Shown: positions 38,939 through 49,099, counted from the first letter of the stretch. The stretch is 64,000 bases of DNA from Streptomyces sp. 846.5 (GCF_004365705.1 NZ_SOBN01000001.1:1116001-1180000), one strand, 5' to 3'. Notes: generated from the sequence alone by a model not told the origin. Numbers and translations are program-made.

Positions 38939-39484
38939 TCAGAGCGCGCGGCCGAAGGTGCTGTGCGGGGAGACCTTGACCTGCGGTGCGGAGTCCCCCG
39001 CCCACTCGGCCTCGCGGACGGCCCGCAGCGCGGCCTTGCGCTGCTCGCGGTCCAGCCGGTCGATGAAGATGATGCCGTCGAGGTGGTCGGTCTCGTGCTG
39101 GATGCAGCGCGCCAGCAGCTGGGTGCCCTCGATGGTGACCGGGTCGCCGTACTCGTTGAAGCCCTTGGCGACGACCCCGTAGGCCCGCTTGCAGTCGAAG
39201 GTGAGCCCGGGCAGCGACAGGCAGCCCTCCGGTCCGTCCTGCTCCTCCTCGGTGAGGTCCAGCCGCGGGTTGATCAGATGCCCGACCACCCCGTCCACGT
39301 GGTAGGTGAACACCCGCAGCGAGACGCCGATCTGGGGGGCCGCGAGGCCCGAGCCCGGGGCGTCCTTCATGGTCTCGGTGAGGTCGCTGACCAGGGTGCG
39401 CAGCTCCTTGTCGAACACCGTCACCGGTTGGGCCGCCAGCCGGAGCACCGGGTCGCCGAAGATGCGGATGGGCTGAATCGCCAC
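38939..39484 (-). CDS. def: Peptide deformylase
   Basis: Metalloenzyme removing the formyl group from nascent proteins (181 aa). All three motifs are present: GSGLAAPQIG (motif 1), EGCLSLPG with the metal-binding Cys (motif 2), and QHETDHLDGI with the two metal-binding His (motif 3). It is the first gene of the def-fmt-rsmB-rpe group. It is divergent from a small HTH-protein gene across 217 bases in which I see no clear operator. Confidence 0.97.
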   Translation of the reverse strand: MAIQPIRIFGDPVLRLAAQPVTVFDKELRTLVSDLTETMKDAPGSGLAAPQIGVSLRVFTYHVDGVVGHLINPRLDLTEEEQDGPEGCLSLPGLTFDCKRAYGVVAKGFNEYGDPVTIEGTQLLARCIQHETDHLDGIIFIDRLDREQRKAALRAVREAEWAGDSAPQVKVSPHSTFGRAL

Positions 39485-39635
39485 GGAACGGGCTCCCGTC
39501 GGTCAGGGTGGAGGCGTGCAGCAACAAGAAGTGCACAGACACGCCAGTCTACTGACGTCCCGGCGAGCCCGGTTCCAAGGTCTCGCACGCCCCACTCGCA
39601 CGCCGTGCGCATGCCTCCGCACGCCCCCGCCGTGA

Positions 39636-40253
<618 letters not shown>

Positions 40254-40263
40254 GTGCGGCGTG

Positions 40264-40362
40264 TGCATGGTTTGTCGCGCAGTTCCCCGCGCCCCTGGGG
40301 GGCTGCAACTGAGCCAGTTGCACTTGCTTAGGGGCGCGGGGAACTGCGCGGCCAACCATGCA
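40264..40362. repeat. Palindromic repeat element, copy B
   Basis: A ~99-bp inverted repeat. The left arm starts TGCATGGTTTGTCGCGCAG and the right arm is its near-complement ending at 40362. The core GCGCAGTTCCCCGCGCCCCT and the inner stem GCAACT/AGTTGC are as in copy A. It sits between the convergent HTH-protein gene and priA. Confidence 0.9.
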
Positions 40363-40385
40363 AACGCCGCAGCCGAAAACCCGCC

Positions 40386-42506
40386 TCAGCCGATGTCCGG
40401 CGGGTCGACCCGAACGCGCACTGCCTCGGCCGACCGCCGGACCAGCTGGGCGACCTGCGCCGCCTTCAGCGCCGCCGCCAGCGCCGCCCCCCGGCCCGGT
40501 TCGACCCGCAGCAGCACCCGTTCCAGCGGCTCCGCGTCCGCGCCCCCGCCTGCCGCGCGTCCCCGTACCGGCACCGGCCCCAGTACGTCGCCCCCCTCCG
40601 GCAGCCGCAGCAGCCCCAGCAGATCCTCCACCGAGGCGGCGGTCCCGGTCACCGACGCCATCCGCGACACCGGCGGAAACCGCAGTTCGGCCCGCTCGCC
40701 GAGCTCCAGCGCAGCGAACCCGGCCGGGTCCCACCGGACCAGGGCCTGCACCGGGCGCAGGGTCTCCTCCGCGACGATCACCACCGTGCCGCCCTCGTCG
40801 CGCGGCCGCACCAGCCCTGCGGCGTTGGTCCAGCGCCGCAGCGCGTCCTCGCCGGCCCGCAGGTCGGCCCGGCCCAGCAGCGCCCAGCCGTCCAGCAGCA
40901 GCGCCGCCGCATAGCCGCCCTCGGCCACCGGCTCCGCCCCTGGCGTCGAGACCACCAGCGCGGGCGCGTCCGGCACCGAGGCCAGCACCTCGGCCCGCCC
41001 CGAGGTCCGCACCGGGACCAGCGGAAAGGCCCGCCCCAGCTCCTCGGCGGTGCGCCCGGTGCCGACCACCTGCGCCCTGAGCCCGGTCCCGCCGCACTCC
41101 CTGCAGTGCCAGTCGGCCTCGGTCCGCCCGCACCAGGCACAGGTCAGCACTCCGCCCGAGCCCGGCAGCGCCAGCGGTCCGGCGCAGTGCCCGCAGCGGG
41201 CGCTCTCCCGGCAGCGGGTGCAGGCCAGCCTCGGCACATAGCCGCGCCGCGGCACCTGCACCAGTACCGGGCCGCGCTCCAGCGCCTCCCTGGCCACCCG
41301 CCAGGCGTGCGAGGGCAGCCGGGCCGCCCGGGCCGCCGCGTCGTCCGACTGGTCCCGGTCCGAGACGGTGCGGACCAGCGGGGCGCTGCGCCGCACCTGC
41401 TCGCGGTCGGCCGCCAGCGGCCGGGCCCAGCCGGTGCGCAGCAGCTGCGCCGCCTCCACCGTCGTGGTCAGCCCGCCGATCAGCACTGCCGCGCCGACCT
41501 CGGCCGCGCGCAGCAGCAGCACGTCGCGGGCATGGGGATAGGGCGCGCGCTCGTCGCTGAGCCGGTCGTCCCCGTCGTCCCACACCGCCAGCAGCCCCAG
41601 GTCGCGCACCGGCGCGAACATCGCGGCCCGGGTGCCGACCACGGCGCGCACCGAGCCACGGCTGACGGCCAGCCAGCGACGGTAGCGCTCCTCGGCGCCG
41701 TGCTCGGCGGTCAGCGCCACATGATGGCCCGAGCCCAGCAGCTCCAGCAGCGCCGCGTCCAGCTGCGCCACCGAGCGGCCGTCGGGCAGCACCACCAGGG
41801 CGCCCCGCCCCGAGGCCAGCGCCGCCGCGACCGCCACCGCCAGCTCCCCGGGCCAGCTCCCGCCGGGCAGCGCCGTCCACACCGCTCTCGGCGACCCGCC
41901 CTCCGCCAGCGCCGTCAGAAAGGCCGGCCCCTGCGGATAGCGCGACCAGGAACCGGCGGCCGGCGGCCCGGGCGCGGGCAGCGGCTCCGGCGAGGGGGTC
42001 GCCTCGGCCCGGCCGTGCTTGGGCGGCACCGCCAGCTGGAGCACGTCCGCCAGCGTCCCGGCGTAGCGGTCCGCGACCGCCCGGCACAGCCGCAGCAGCT
42101 CCGGCGACAGCACCGGCTCCGGCGACAGCACCTGGCTGAGCGGTGCCAGCGGACCCGCGTAGTCGGACGCCGCCAGCCGCTCCACCACGAAGCCGTCGAT
42201 CAGTGTGCCGCCCTCGCGGCGGCCCTTCACCACCCGCGCCCCGAAACGTACACGGACCCGGACACCCGGTTGGGCGGCCTCGTCCAGATCCACCGGAACG
42301 GAGTAGTCGAAGTACTGGTCGATCACCAGCACACCCTTGTTGACGACCACGCGGGCGACCGGCAGCCGGTCGGTGGTCGCCTTGGGATTGATCCTCGGCT
42401 TCGCCCTGGCCCTGGCCTTCTTCAGCTCGGCGCGCACCAGCTCCAGCTGCTCCCCCGCCCCTTCGGAGGCGGGGGCGCTGTCGGGGGAGCCGGTGGTGCC
42501 GTTCAT
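40386..42506 (-). CDS. priA: Primosomal protein N' (PriA), helicase motifs degenerate
   Basis: Replication-restart protein (706 aa). The N-terminal DNA-binding domain is present (RVVVNKGVLVIDQYFDYSVP, VRVRFGARVVKGRREG). The zinc-binding cluster is complete: CTRCRESARCGHC and CAWCGRTEADWHCRECG. The Walker A site of canonical PriA (GVTGSGKTE) is replaced by PGGSWPGELAV with no GKT, and the DEEH box region reads LLAVWDDGDDRLS. It therefore probably lacks ATPase/helicase activity, a trait known for actinobacterial PriA, and may work as a loading scaffold. The ATG at 42506 is chosen; the frame beyond it overlaps the divergent YbjQ gene. Confidence 0.93.
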   Translation of the reverse strand: MNGTTGSPDSAPASEGAGEQLELVRAELKKARARAKPRINPKATTDRLPVARVVVNKGVLVIDQYFDYSVPVDLDEAAQPGVRVRVRFGARVVKGRREGGTLIDGFVVERLAASDYAGPLAPLSQVLSPEPVLSPELLRLCRAVADRYAGTLADVLQLAVPPKHGRAEATPSPEPLPAPGPPAAGSWSRYPQGPAFLTALAEGGSPRAVWTALPGGSWPGELAVAVAAALASGRGALVVLPDGRSVAQLDAALLELLGSGHHVALTAEHGAEERYRRWLAVSRGSVRAVVGTRAAMFAPVRDLGLLAVWDDGDDRLSDERAPYPHARDVLLLRAAEVGAAVLIGGLTTTVEAAQLLRTGWARPLAADREQVRRSAPLVRTVSDRDQSDDAAARAARLPSHAWRVAREALERGPVLVQVPRRGYVPRLACTRCRESARCGHCAGPLALPGSGGVLTCAWCGRTEADWHCRECGGTGLRAQVVGTGRTAEELGRAFPLVPVRTSGRAEVLASVPDAPALVVSTPGAEPVAEGGYAAALLLDGWALLGRADLRAGEDALRRWTNAAGLVRPRDEGGTVVIVAEETLRPVQALVRWDPAGFAALELGERAELRFPPVSRMASVTGTAASVEDLLGLLRLPEGGDVLGPVPVRGRAAGGGADAEPLERVLLRVEPGRGAALAAALKAAQVAQLVRRSAEAVRVRVDPPDIG

Positions 42507-42578
42507 GGCCCCAGTCCTACCAGAACCGACCGACACATCCCGATGCCGGGACGGCCCCGGGGCGGCAGAATGCGAGGC

Positions 42579-42947
42579 ATGACGAATCTCGACGATTTCG
42601 GCGGCGGCCAGCACAGCACCGAGGTCCTGGTGGTCACCACCAACGACGTGCCCGGCCACCGGGTGGACCGGGTCATCGGTGAGGTCTTCGGCCTCACCGT
42701 CCGCTCGCGCAACATCGGCAGCCAGATCGGCGCCGGCTTCAAGTCGCTGGCCGGCGGCGAGCTGCGCGGGCTCACCAAGACCCTGGTCGAGAGCCGCAAC
42801 CAGGCCATGGACCGGCTGGTCGAGCAGGCCAGGTCGCGCGGCGCCAACGCCGTGCTGGCCATGCGCTTCGACGTCACCGAGGCCGGCGGCAACGGCGCGG
42901 AGATCTGCGCCTACGGCACCGCGGCGGTGATCAGCCCGGTCGGCTGA
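42579..42947 (+). CDS. YbjQ/UPF0145-family protein
   Basis: A 122-residue soluble protein of the YbjQ (UPF0145) family. Members form ring-like pentamers; their function is not settled and a heavy-metal link is only suggested. Characteristic stretches are LVVTTNDVPGHRVDRVIGEV, VRSRNIGSQIGAGFKSL and GANAVLAMRFD. It is divergent from priA and convergent with metK, with a shared terminator. Confidence 0.93.
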   Translation: MTNLDDFGGGQHSTEVLVVTTNDVPGHRVDRVIGEVFGLTVRSRNIGSQIGAGFKSLAGGELRGLTKTLVESRNQAMDRLVEQARSRGANAVLAMRFDVTEAGGNGAEICAYGTAAVISPVG

Positions 42948-42976
42948 CCGCCCCGCAGGCCACCGCAGGCAGACGT

Positions 42977-43012
42977 CGACGGCCCCTCCGGATCACTCCG
43001 GAGGGGCCGTCG
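42977..43012. terminator. Bidirectional terminator between the YbjQ gene and metK
   Basis: A perfect 15-bp stem (42977-42991 with 42998-43012) with a 6-base loop lies between two convergent genes. Confidence 0.85.
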
Positions 43013-43029
43013 GCGGTTCTGGGCTGCGG

Positions 43030-44247
43030 TCAGCTCTCGACCGCGCGCTTCAGTGCCTCGGCGCGGTCGGTGCGCTCCCAGGTGAAGTCCGGCAGCTCAC
43101 GGCCGAAGTGGCCGTAGGCGGCGGTCTGGGAGTAGATCGGGCGCAGCAGGTCCAGGTCGCGGATGATCGCGGCCGGACGCAGGTCGAAGACCTGGGTGAC
43201 GGCTTCCTGGATCTTCAGCACCGGGGCGGTCTCGGTGCCGAAGGTCTCCACGAACAGACCCACCGGCTCGGCCTTGCCGATCGCGTAGGCGACCTGGACC
43301 TCGGCGCGGCGGGCCAGGCCCGCGGCGACGATGTTCTTGGCGACCCAGCGCATCGCGTACGCGGCGGAGCGGTCGACCTTGGACGGGTCCTTGCCGGAGA
43401 ACGCGCCGCCGCCGTGGCGGGCCATGCCGCCGTAGGTGTCGATGATGATCTTGCGGCCGGTCAGGCCGGCGTCGCCCATCGGGCCGCCGATCTCGAAGCG
43501 GCCGGTCGGGTTCACCAGCAGCCGGTAGCCCTCGGTGACCAGGGTGATGCCCTCGTCGGCCAGCGCCTTCAGCTCCGGCTCCACCACGAACTCGCGGATG
43601 TCGGGGGCCAGCAGCGAGTCCAGGTCGATGTCGGACGCGTGCTGCGAGGACACCACGACGGTGTCCAGCCGCACGGCCGCGTCGCCGTCGTACTCGATGG
43701 TGACCTGGGTCTTGCCGTCGGGGCGCAGGTACGGGATGGTCCCGTTCTTGCGGACCTCGGACAGGCGCTTGGCCAGCCGGTGCGCCAGGGTGATCGGCAG
43801 CGGCATCAGTTCGGGCGTGTCGTCGCACGCGTACCCGAACATCAGGCCCTGGTCGCCGGCGCCCTGCTTGTCCAGTTCGTCACCTACGTCGGCGGCGCCC
43901 GCGGCACGATGCTCGTAGGCGTCGTCGACGCCCTGGGCGATGTCGGGCGACTGGGCCCCGATGGACACCGACACGCCGCAGGAGGCGCCGTCGAAGCCCT
44001 TCTTGGACGAGTCGTAGCCGATCTCCAGGATCTTCTCCCGGACCAGCTGGGCGATCGGTGCGTAGGCCTTGGTGGTGACCTCACCGGCGACGTGGACCTG
44101 GCCGGTGGTGATGAGCGTCTCCACGGCGACCCGCGAGGTGGGGTCGTCCTTGAGGAGGGCGTCGAGGATGGTGTCGCTGATCTGGTCAGCGATCTTGTCG
44201 GGGTGACCCTCGGTCACGGACTCCGAAGTGAACAGGCGGCGAGACAC
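43030..44247 (-). CDS. metK: S-adenosylmethionine synthetase
   Basis: Makes SAM from methionine and ATP (405 aa, normal). N-terminus [20 protein letters not shown] contains the ATP-site His. [32 protein letters not shown] and the phosphate loop [19 protein letters not shown] are canonical. It is 177 bases downstream of coaBC on the same strand. That spacer holds a promoter-length region, but I could not recognise a SAM riboswitch in it. Confidence 0.98.
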   Translation of the reverse strand: MSRRLFTSESVTEGHPDKIADQISDTILDALLKDDPTSRVAVETLITTGQVHVAGEVTTKAYAPIAQLVREKILEIGYDSSKKGFDGASCGVSVSIGAQSPDIAQGVDDAYEHRAAGAADVGDELDKQGAGDQGLMFGYACDDTPELMPLPITLAHRLAKRLSEVRKNGTIPYLRPDGKTQVTIEYDGDAAVRLDTVVVSSQHASDIDLDSLLAPDIREFVVEPELKALADEGITLVTEGYRLLVNPTGRFEIGGPMGDAGLTGRKIIIDTYGGMARHGGGAFSGKDPSKVDRSAAYAMRWVAKNIVAAGLARRAEVQVAYAIGKAEPVGLFVETFGTETAPVLKIQEAVTQVFDLRPAAIIRDLDLLRPIYSQTAAYGHFGRELPDFTWERTDRAEALKRAVES

Positions 44248-44424
44248 AGCGCTCCCTGAGTTGCAGCGGCTGCTGACTGAACCGCCGGGTCGGTGGGGAC
44301 ACCGGCGGTCCGGAAAGACTTATGGAGGACTACTGCGGGGAGTGTAACCAAAAGAATCCGCACAGGACCCACAGGGTCTCATTCTTCGGCCAACCTGCTG
44401 GGCGTTCCGGGGGTACCGGCCGGG

Positions 44425-45624
44425 TCAGCGCAGCCGCTGCGCGACCAGATCCCACAGCAGATCCGCCAGTGCCGCCTTGGGTCCGAACGGCACCGCGGTC
44501 TCCGAACCTTCCCTCGAAAGGATGACCGCCTCGTTGTCGGCGCTGCCGAAGGCCAGGCCCCCGCCGACCTCGTTGACAACCAGCAGGTCACAGCCCTTGC
44601 GGGCCAGTTTGGCCCGGCCGTTGGCGAGGACGTCGTCGGTCTCGGCCGCGAAACCGACGACGACCTGGCCGGGGGCCTGCCGGTGCTGGGAGATCTCGGC
44701 GAGGACGTCGGCGTTGCGCACCAGCTCCACCGGCGCCGGCAGCTCGCCCTCCACCTTCTTGATCTTCACGTGGTTGTAATGCGCGGGGCGGAAGTCCGCC
44801 ACGGCGGCCGCCATCACCACGGCGTCGGCGTCGGCCGCGGCGGCGAGCACCGCCTCCCGCAGTTCGGCCGCGGTGCCGACCCGGACCAGGTCCACCCCGG
44901 CCGGATCCGGCAGATCGGTGTTGGCCGCGACCAGGGTGACCCGCGCCCCCCGGGCGGCGGCGACCGCGGCCAGCGCATAGCCCTGGCGCCCGGTGGAGAG
45001 GTTGCCCAGGAAGCGCACCGGGTCCAGCGGCTCACGGGTGCCCCCGGCGGAGACCACCAGATGACGGCCGGCCAGGTCGGCCTGCCCGGCGTCCGCGCCG
45101 CGGGTCAGCACCCGTCGGCACAGCTCGAAGATCGCGTCCGGGTCCGGGAAGCGGCCCTTGCCGGTGTCCACGCCGGTCAGCCGGCCCACGGCAGGCTCGA
45201 TCACCACGGCGCCCCGGCGGCGCAGCGTGGCGACGTTCTCCTGGGTGGCCGGGTGCTCCCACATCTCGGTGTGCATCGCCGGGGCGAAGACCACCGGACA
45301 GCGCGCCGTCAGCAGGGTGTTGGTGAGCAGGTCGTCGGCGATGCCGTGGGCGGCCTTGGCCATGATGTCGGCGGTGGCCGGGGCGATCACCAGCAGGTCG
45401 GCGTGCTGCCCGATCCGCACGTGCGGGACCTCGTGCACGCCCTCCCAGACCTCGGTGGAGACCGGCTTGCCCGACAGCGCCGCCCAGGTCGCGGCGCCGA
45501 CGAAGTTCAGCGCGGACGCGGTCGGCACCACGCGCACCTCGTGGCCGGACTCCGAGAAGCGCCGCAGCAGCTCGCACGCCTTGTAGGCGGCGATGCCCCC
45601 GCTGACACCCAGGACGACGTTCAC
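44425..45624 (-). CDS. coaBC: Bifunctional phosphopantothenoylcysteine decarboxylase/synthetase
   Basis: Coenzyme A biosynthesis (399 aa). The N-terminal CoaC flavoprotein half (MNVVLGVSGGIAAYKACELL, APAMHTEMW with the catalytic His-containing PAMHTEMWEHPA) decarboxylates; the C-terminal CoaB half (VVSAGGTREPLDPVRFLGNLSTG, AAVADFRP, KIKK) ligates cysteine to phosphopantothenate. It follows rpoZ on the same strand but a terminator (45669-45699) separates them. Confidence 0.97.
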   Translation of the reverse strand: MNVVLGVSGGIAAYKACELLRRFSESGHEVRVVPTASALNFVGAATWAALSGKPVSTEVWEGVHEVPHVRIGQHADLLVIAPATADIMAKAAHGIADDLLTNTLLTARCPVVFAPAMHTEMWEHPATQENVATLRRRGAVVIEPAVGRLTGVDTGKGRFPDPDAIFELCRRVLTRGADAGQADLAGRHLVVSAGGTREPLDPVRFLGNLSTGRQGYALAAVAAARGARVTLVAANTDLPDPAGVDLVRVGTAAELREAVLAAAADADAVVMAAAVADFRPAHYNHVKIKKVEGELPAPVELVRNADVLAEISQHRQAPGQVVVGFAAETDDVLANGRAKLARKGCDLLVVNEVGGGLAFGSADNEAVILSREGSETAVPFGPKAALADLLWDLVAQRLR

Positions 45625-45668
45625 TCGTGGACCACTCCCTGCTCAATCCGTTGCGCGGGCACGCAAAA

Positions 45669-45699
45669 GCCGCGGCCCGAGCATGCTACGGGCCGCGGC
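45669..45699 (-). terminator. Terminator after rpoZ
   Basis: GCCGCGGCCC (45669-45678) pairs with GGGCCGCGGC (45690-45699), with an 11-base loop and TTTT following on the minus strand. It separates gmk-rpoZ from coaBC. Confidence 0.8.
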
Positions 45700-45728
45700 G
45701 TGCAGCTGCTGTGCGAGGGGGTGCGACC

Positions 45729-45995
45729 CTACTGGGCGTCGATCGCCTCGGCGGTCAGCATGCCGGCGTTGATCTCGCGCAGCGCGATCGACAGCGGCTT
45801 CTCGTGGACGTGGGTGTCGACCAGCGGGCCGACGTACTCCAGCAGGCCCTCGCCCAGCTGCGAGTAGTAGGCGTTGATCTGCCGCGCGCGCTTGGCCGCG
45901 TAGATCACCAGGCTGTACTTGGAGTCGGTGGCCTCGAGCAGCTCATCGATCGGCGGGTTGATGATGCCTTCGGGCGCTGTCATCGAAGAGGACAC
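45729..45995 (-). CDS. rpoZ: RNA polymerase omega subunit
   Basis: Small core RNA polymerase subunit (88 aa) that helps fold and assemble beta-prime. [20 protein letters not shown] and [19 protein letters not shown] are typical of actinobacterial omega, with [15 protein letters not shown] at the C-terminus. It lies 24 bases downstream of gmk, the usual gmk-rpoZ operon. Confidence 0.97.
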   Translation of the reverse strand: MSSSMTAPEGIINPPIDELLEATDSKYSLVIYAAKRARQINAYYSQLGEGLLEYVGPLVDTHVHEKPLSIALREINAGMLTAEAIDAQ

Positions 45996-46019
45996 GCGTG
46001 AACCTTCCGGAGAAAATGA

Positions 46020-46577
46020 TCAGACTACGTTGAGCAAGGCTAGCAGTTCTGCCGCTACACCCTCGACCGAGTGGTTGACCAGAGTGGTGTCGAACTCACT
46101 TTCAGCGGCGAGCTCCACCTTGGCCGTGCGCAGCCGCTCGTCGATGACCTCCTGCGGCTCGGTCCCGCGGCCGGTGAGCCGGCGGACCAGCTCCTCCCAG
46201 GAGGGCGGGGCCAGGAAGACGGACTGGGCCTCGGGCATGCTCTCCCGCACCTGGCGGGCGCCCTGCAGGTCGATCTCCAGCAGCACCGGCTCGCCGAGCG
46301 CCAGCTTGTCCAGGACCGGCTGTCGGGGCGTGCCGTAGTGGTTGCCGGCGAACACCGCCCACTCCAGCAGCTCGCCGTTGGCGACCATCTTGGCGAACTG
46401 GTCCTCGTCGACGAAGTAGTACTGCACACCGTGCTTCTCGCCCGGCCGCGGCTTACGGGTGGTCGCCGATACGGAGAGCCATACTTCGGGATGCTTTGCT
46501 CGCATAAAGCTGACGACCGTGCTCTTGCCGACCCCTGAGGGACCGGAGAGCACGGTCAGCCGCGGACGTTCACTCAT
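46020..46577 (-). CDS. gmk: Guanylate kinase
   Basis: Phosphorylates GMP to GDP (185 aa from the chosen start). P-loop [13 protein letters not shown] near the N-terminus, GMP-binding [13 protein letters not shown] and GEHVEYYF-like [12 protein letters not shown], and [13 protein letters not shown] chose the ATG at 46577 ([12 protein letters not shown]), which matches the family's usual short lead before the P-loop. An ATG at 46622 gives 15 more residues and would nearly touch mihF. No strong ribosome-binding site distinguishes them. Confidence 0.95.
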   Translation of the reverse strand: MSERPRLTVLSGPSGVGKSTVVSFMRAKHPEVWLSVSATTRKPRPGEKHGVQYYFVDEDQFAKMVANGELLEWAVFAGNHYGTPRQPVLDKLALGEPVLLEIDLQGARQVRESMPEAQSVFLAPPSWEELVRRLTGRGTEPQEVIDERLRTAKVELAAESEFDTTLVNHSVEGVAAELLALLNVV

Positions 46578-46625
46578 GTACCGATTATCCAGGAACCGGG
46601 ACGGTTCTCGAACCATCGGCACGGA

Positions 46626-46949
46626 TCAGGCCGGAGCACCGCCGAACTCGCGCTCCAGGGAAGCGATCTGGTTGGTACCGAGACCGCGGACCCGGCGGCT
46701 CTCGGAGATCCCGAGACGCTCCATGATCTGCTTGGCCCGGACCTTGCCGACGCCGGGAAGGCTCTCGAGCAGCGCCGAGACCTTCATCTTCCCGATGACG
46801 TCGTTCTCCTGGCCGGCCTTGATGACCTCGTGCAGCGAAGCCCCGGAGTGCTTGAGCCGGTTCTTGATCTCGGCGCGCTCCCGGCGAGCCTCAGCTGCCT
46901 TGGCGAGCGCAGCGGTGCGCTGCTCAGGGGTAAGGGGCGGAAGTGCCAC
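46626..46949 (-). CDS. mihF: Actinobacterial integration host factor
   Basis: Nucleoid-associated DNA-binding protein (107 aa) of the mIHF/sIHF type, unrelated in sequence to HU/IHF of proteobacteria. It is nearly invariant in the group: NRLKHSGASLHEVIKAGQ, NDVIGKMKVSALLESLPGVG (helix-hairpin-helix DNA contact) and RVRGLGTNQIASLEREFGG. I chose the GTG at 46949 (VALPPLTPEQ), where family proteins begin, with GAGGTGA just upstream; an ATG three codons earlier is possible. It precedes gmk in the usual order. Confidence 0.96.
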   Translation of the reverse strand: MALPPLTPEQRTAALAKAAEARRERAEIKNRLKHSGASLHEVIKAGQENDVIGKMKVSALLESLPGVGKVRAKQIMERLGISESRRVRGLGTNQIASLEREFGGAPA

Positions 46950-47294
46950 GCCGTTCACCTCAGTGATTCGAACGAATAGGACAGGACTGGTTGTCAGCCG
47001 CTGAGGAACCTAGTAGCTCTGACCTGCAAGAGCAACGTGGAACACGCCCCTCAGTGGACTTACCGCCGGACACTACCCCTCTGCGCGGTCCACGTCAGGA
47101 AAAAGCACAGAAAAGTCCTGGTCAGACTCTGCTGATCAGGACTTTTCCGGACATAATCACCGCTTCGGCGAGGGCAATTCGCCGGCTCGCGGCCCGACCT
47201 CGCCGTCCGGAGCCCCGCCGCGATCAAATCCGCTGATCAGGAGCACACAAGGTGTTCACGAAAGCATCACACGAACGAGCGATCCTGCGATCGC
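46950..47294 (-). other. Spacer holding the mihF promoter region and the pyr-operon terminator
   Basis: About 345 bases without a gene. It contains the pyrF terminator at 47112-47147; the remaining part toward mihF must carry the mihF promoter, though I cannot pick convincing -35/-10 boxes. A short plus-strand open frame (46991-47236) runs through the terminator and looks non-coding. Confidence 0.6.
47112..47147 (-). terminator. Terminator of the pyrimidine operon
   Basis: A 15-bp stem (47112-47126 with 47133-47147, one mismatch) with a 6-base loop. On the minus strand the stem ends in ACTTTT and is followed by further T-rich sequence, as in a classic intrinsic terminator. It lies about 150 bases after the pyrF stop. 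Confidence 0.85.
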
Positions 47295-48125
47295 TCAGCC
47301 GATCGCGCTCCGCACCTCGTCCACGAATCGGGCGGACACCTCGCGCAGCGCCGCGACCGAGGGGCCGTGCTTCAGCACGTCCCGGCTGACGCTCGGCAGC
47401 ACATTGGCCGCGGCCGCGCCGAACACCACGGGGAGGTCGGCCGGGGTCGCACCCTGGGCGCCGACGCCCGGAGCGAGCAGCGGGCCGTTGATGTCCAGGT
47501 CGGCGTCGATGTCCCGGAGGGTGGCGCCGACGACAGCGCCGAAGCTGCCCAGCGGGTGCGCGTCGGCGTTCTCCGCGGCCAGCTGACGCAGCACCGACTG
47601 GGCGACGGTGAGGCCGTCCTCCCCCACCGCGTGCTGCACCTCGTGCCCCTCGGGGTTGGAGGTCAGCGCCAGCGCGAAGATCCCGGAACCGCTCGCCCGC
47701 GCCGCGTCGAAGGCCGGCCGCAGCGAGCCGAAGCCGAGGTACGGGGACACCGTCACCGCGTCGGAGAACAGCGGACTGGTCGGCGCGAGGAAGGCGTCCG
47801 CGTACGCGGCCATGGTCGAGCCGATGTCGCCGCGCTTGGCGTCCATCAGCACCAGCGCGCCCGCCGACCGCGCGTCGGCGACGGCCCGCTCCAGCACCGC
47901 GATGCCCTTGCTGCCGAAGCGCTCGAAGAACGCGCTCTGCGGCTTCAGCACGGCCACCTCGCCCGCCAGCGCCTCCACCACGGTCCGCGTGAACCGCTCA
48001 AGACCGGCGACGTCGTCGCCCAGCCCCCAGGCCTCCAGCAGCGCCGCGTGCGGGTCGATGCCCACACAGAGCGGGCCACGCTTGTCCATGGCCTGGCGCA
48101 GCCGGGTGCCGAACGGGGATGTCAT
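47295..48125 (-). CDS. pyrF: Orotidine 5'-phosphate decarboxylase (type 2)
   Basis: Last step of UMP synthesis (276 aa). It belongs to the longer actinobacterial/type 2 class: LCVGIDPHAALLEAWGL at the N-terminus, LKPQSAFFERFGSKG and LMDAKRGDIGSTMAAYADAF with the catalytic Lys/Asp set, and LLAPGVGAQGATPADL for phosphate binding. It overlaps the preceding class 1B pyrD gene by 4 bases and closes the pyr operon. Confidence 0.97.
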   Translation of the reverse strand: MTSPFGTRLRQAMDKRGPLCVGIDPHAALLEAWGLGDDVAGLERFTRTVVEALAGEVAVLKPQSAFFERFGSKGIAVLERAVADARSAGALVLMDAKRGDIGSTMAAYADAFLAPTSPLFSDAVTVSPYLGFGSLRPAFDAARASGSGIFALALTSNPEGHEVQHAVGEDGLTVAQSVLRQLAAENADAHPLGSFGAVVGATLRDIDADLDINGPLLAPGVGAQGATPADLPVVFGAAAANVLPSVSRDVLKHGPSVAALREVSARFVDEVRSAIG

Positions 48126-49096
48126 CGCTGAACTCCTTGTTGTCCTTGTTGGTGGTGGGCGAAGCCGATGGCGTCGACGAACTTGGCGAAGCCGCGCTCG
48201 GCCAGCGCCTGGCGCAGCTCGGTGAGGACCCGCAGCGGGGCCGAGGGGTCGTTGAAGACGGCGGTGCCGACCGCGATCCCGGAGGCGCCGGCCAGGACGA
48301 ACTCCAGGGCGTCCAGCCCGGTCCTGATGCCGCCCATGCCGAGGATCGGCACCACCGGCATCGTCCCGGACCGCATCGCGGCGTGCACCTGGTAGACGCA
48401 GCGCACCGCCACCGGGCGGACGGCGGGCCCGGAGAGGCCGCCGCTCAGCCCCGCGAGGGCCGGGCGCATGGTGGTGGTGTCGATGGCCATGCCCAACAGT
48501 GTGTTGATCATCGACAGGCCGCCGGCGCCGGCCCGGACGCAGGCCGCCGCTATCTCGGTGATCGAGGTGACGTCCGGGGTGAGCTTGGCGTAGACCGGCA
48601 GCGCCGGGTCGGTGACCTCGCGGATCGCCGCTATCACGTCGTACGAGGTGGCCGGGTTGACGGCGAAGACCAGGCCGCGGTTGGCGAGGTTGGGGCAGCA
48701 GAGGTTGGCCTCGATGCCGACCACCCCGGGCCGTCCGTTCAGCGCCTGCGCCGTCTCGGCGAACTCCTCGACCCGCTCCCCCGCGATGGACACCAGCACC
48801 CGCGCGCCGCGCTCGGCCAGCCAGGGCAGCTCGTGCTCGATGAAGTGCCCGATGCCCGAACCCGGCAGGCCGACGGAGTTGAGCATCCCGCTCGGCGTCT
48901 CCGCCAGCCGCGGGGTCGGCTGCCCCGAGCGGGCGTACGGCATGATCGTCTTGGTAGTGATCGATCCCAGCTCGGCCAGCGGCTGGAACCTGGCGAGCTC
49001 CCGGCCGTAGCCGGCGCAGCCGGAGGCCGTGGACACCGGATTGGGCAGGGTGCCGTTGCCGAACGGCGCGGTCAGGTCGACGTCATGCGCATCCAC
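48122..49096 (-). CDS. pyrD: Dihydroorotate dehydrogenase, class 1B catalytic subunit
   Basis: FMN enzyme oxidising dihydroorotate to orotate, of the NAD-linked class 1B that works with PyrK (324 aa, typical). The family stretch is NPVSTASGCAGYGRE, the active-site loop IEANLCCPN has the cysteine base of class 1 enzymes, and the FMN-phosphate loop is ILGMGGIRTGLDALEF. The GTG at 49096 starts 3 bases after the pyrK stop, and its end overlaps pyrF. This is the second dihydroorotate dehydrogenase of the operon; a class 2 enzyme is encoded at 49956-51056. Confidence 0.93.
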   Translation of the reverse strand: MDAHDVDLTAPFGNGTLPNPVSTASGCAGYGRELARFQPLAELGSITTKTIMPYARSGQPTPRLAETPSGMLNSVGLPGSGIGHFIEHELPWLAERGARVLVSIAGERVEEFAETAQALNGRPGVVGIEANLCCPNLANRGLVFAVNPATSYDVIAAIREVTDPALPVYAKLTPDVTSITEIAAACVRAGAGGLSMINTLLGMAIDTTTMRPALAGLSGGLSGPAVRPVAVRCVYQVHAAMRSGTMPVVPILGMGGIRTGLDALEFVLAGASGIAVGTAVFNDPSAPLRVLTELRQALAERGFAKFVDAIGFAHHQQGQQGVQR

Positions 49097-49099
49097 GGT

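Noticed and set aside
44248..44424. Possible SAM riboswitch before metK
   Set aside because: No recognisable SAM riboswitch core or paired helices could be traced by eye; a covariance-model search would be needed to revive the idea.
46991..47236. Small plus-strand open frame between mihF and pyrF
   Set aside because: It runs through the pyr-operon terminator, lacks a ribosome-binding site and has no recognisable sequence.
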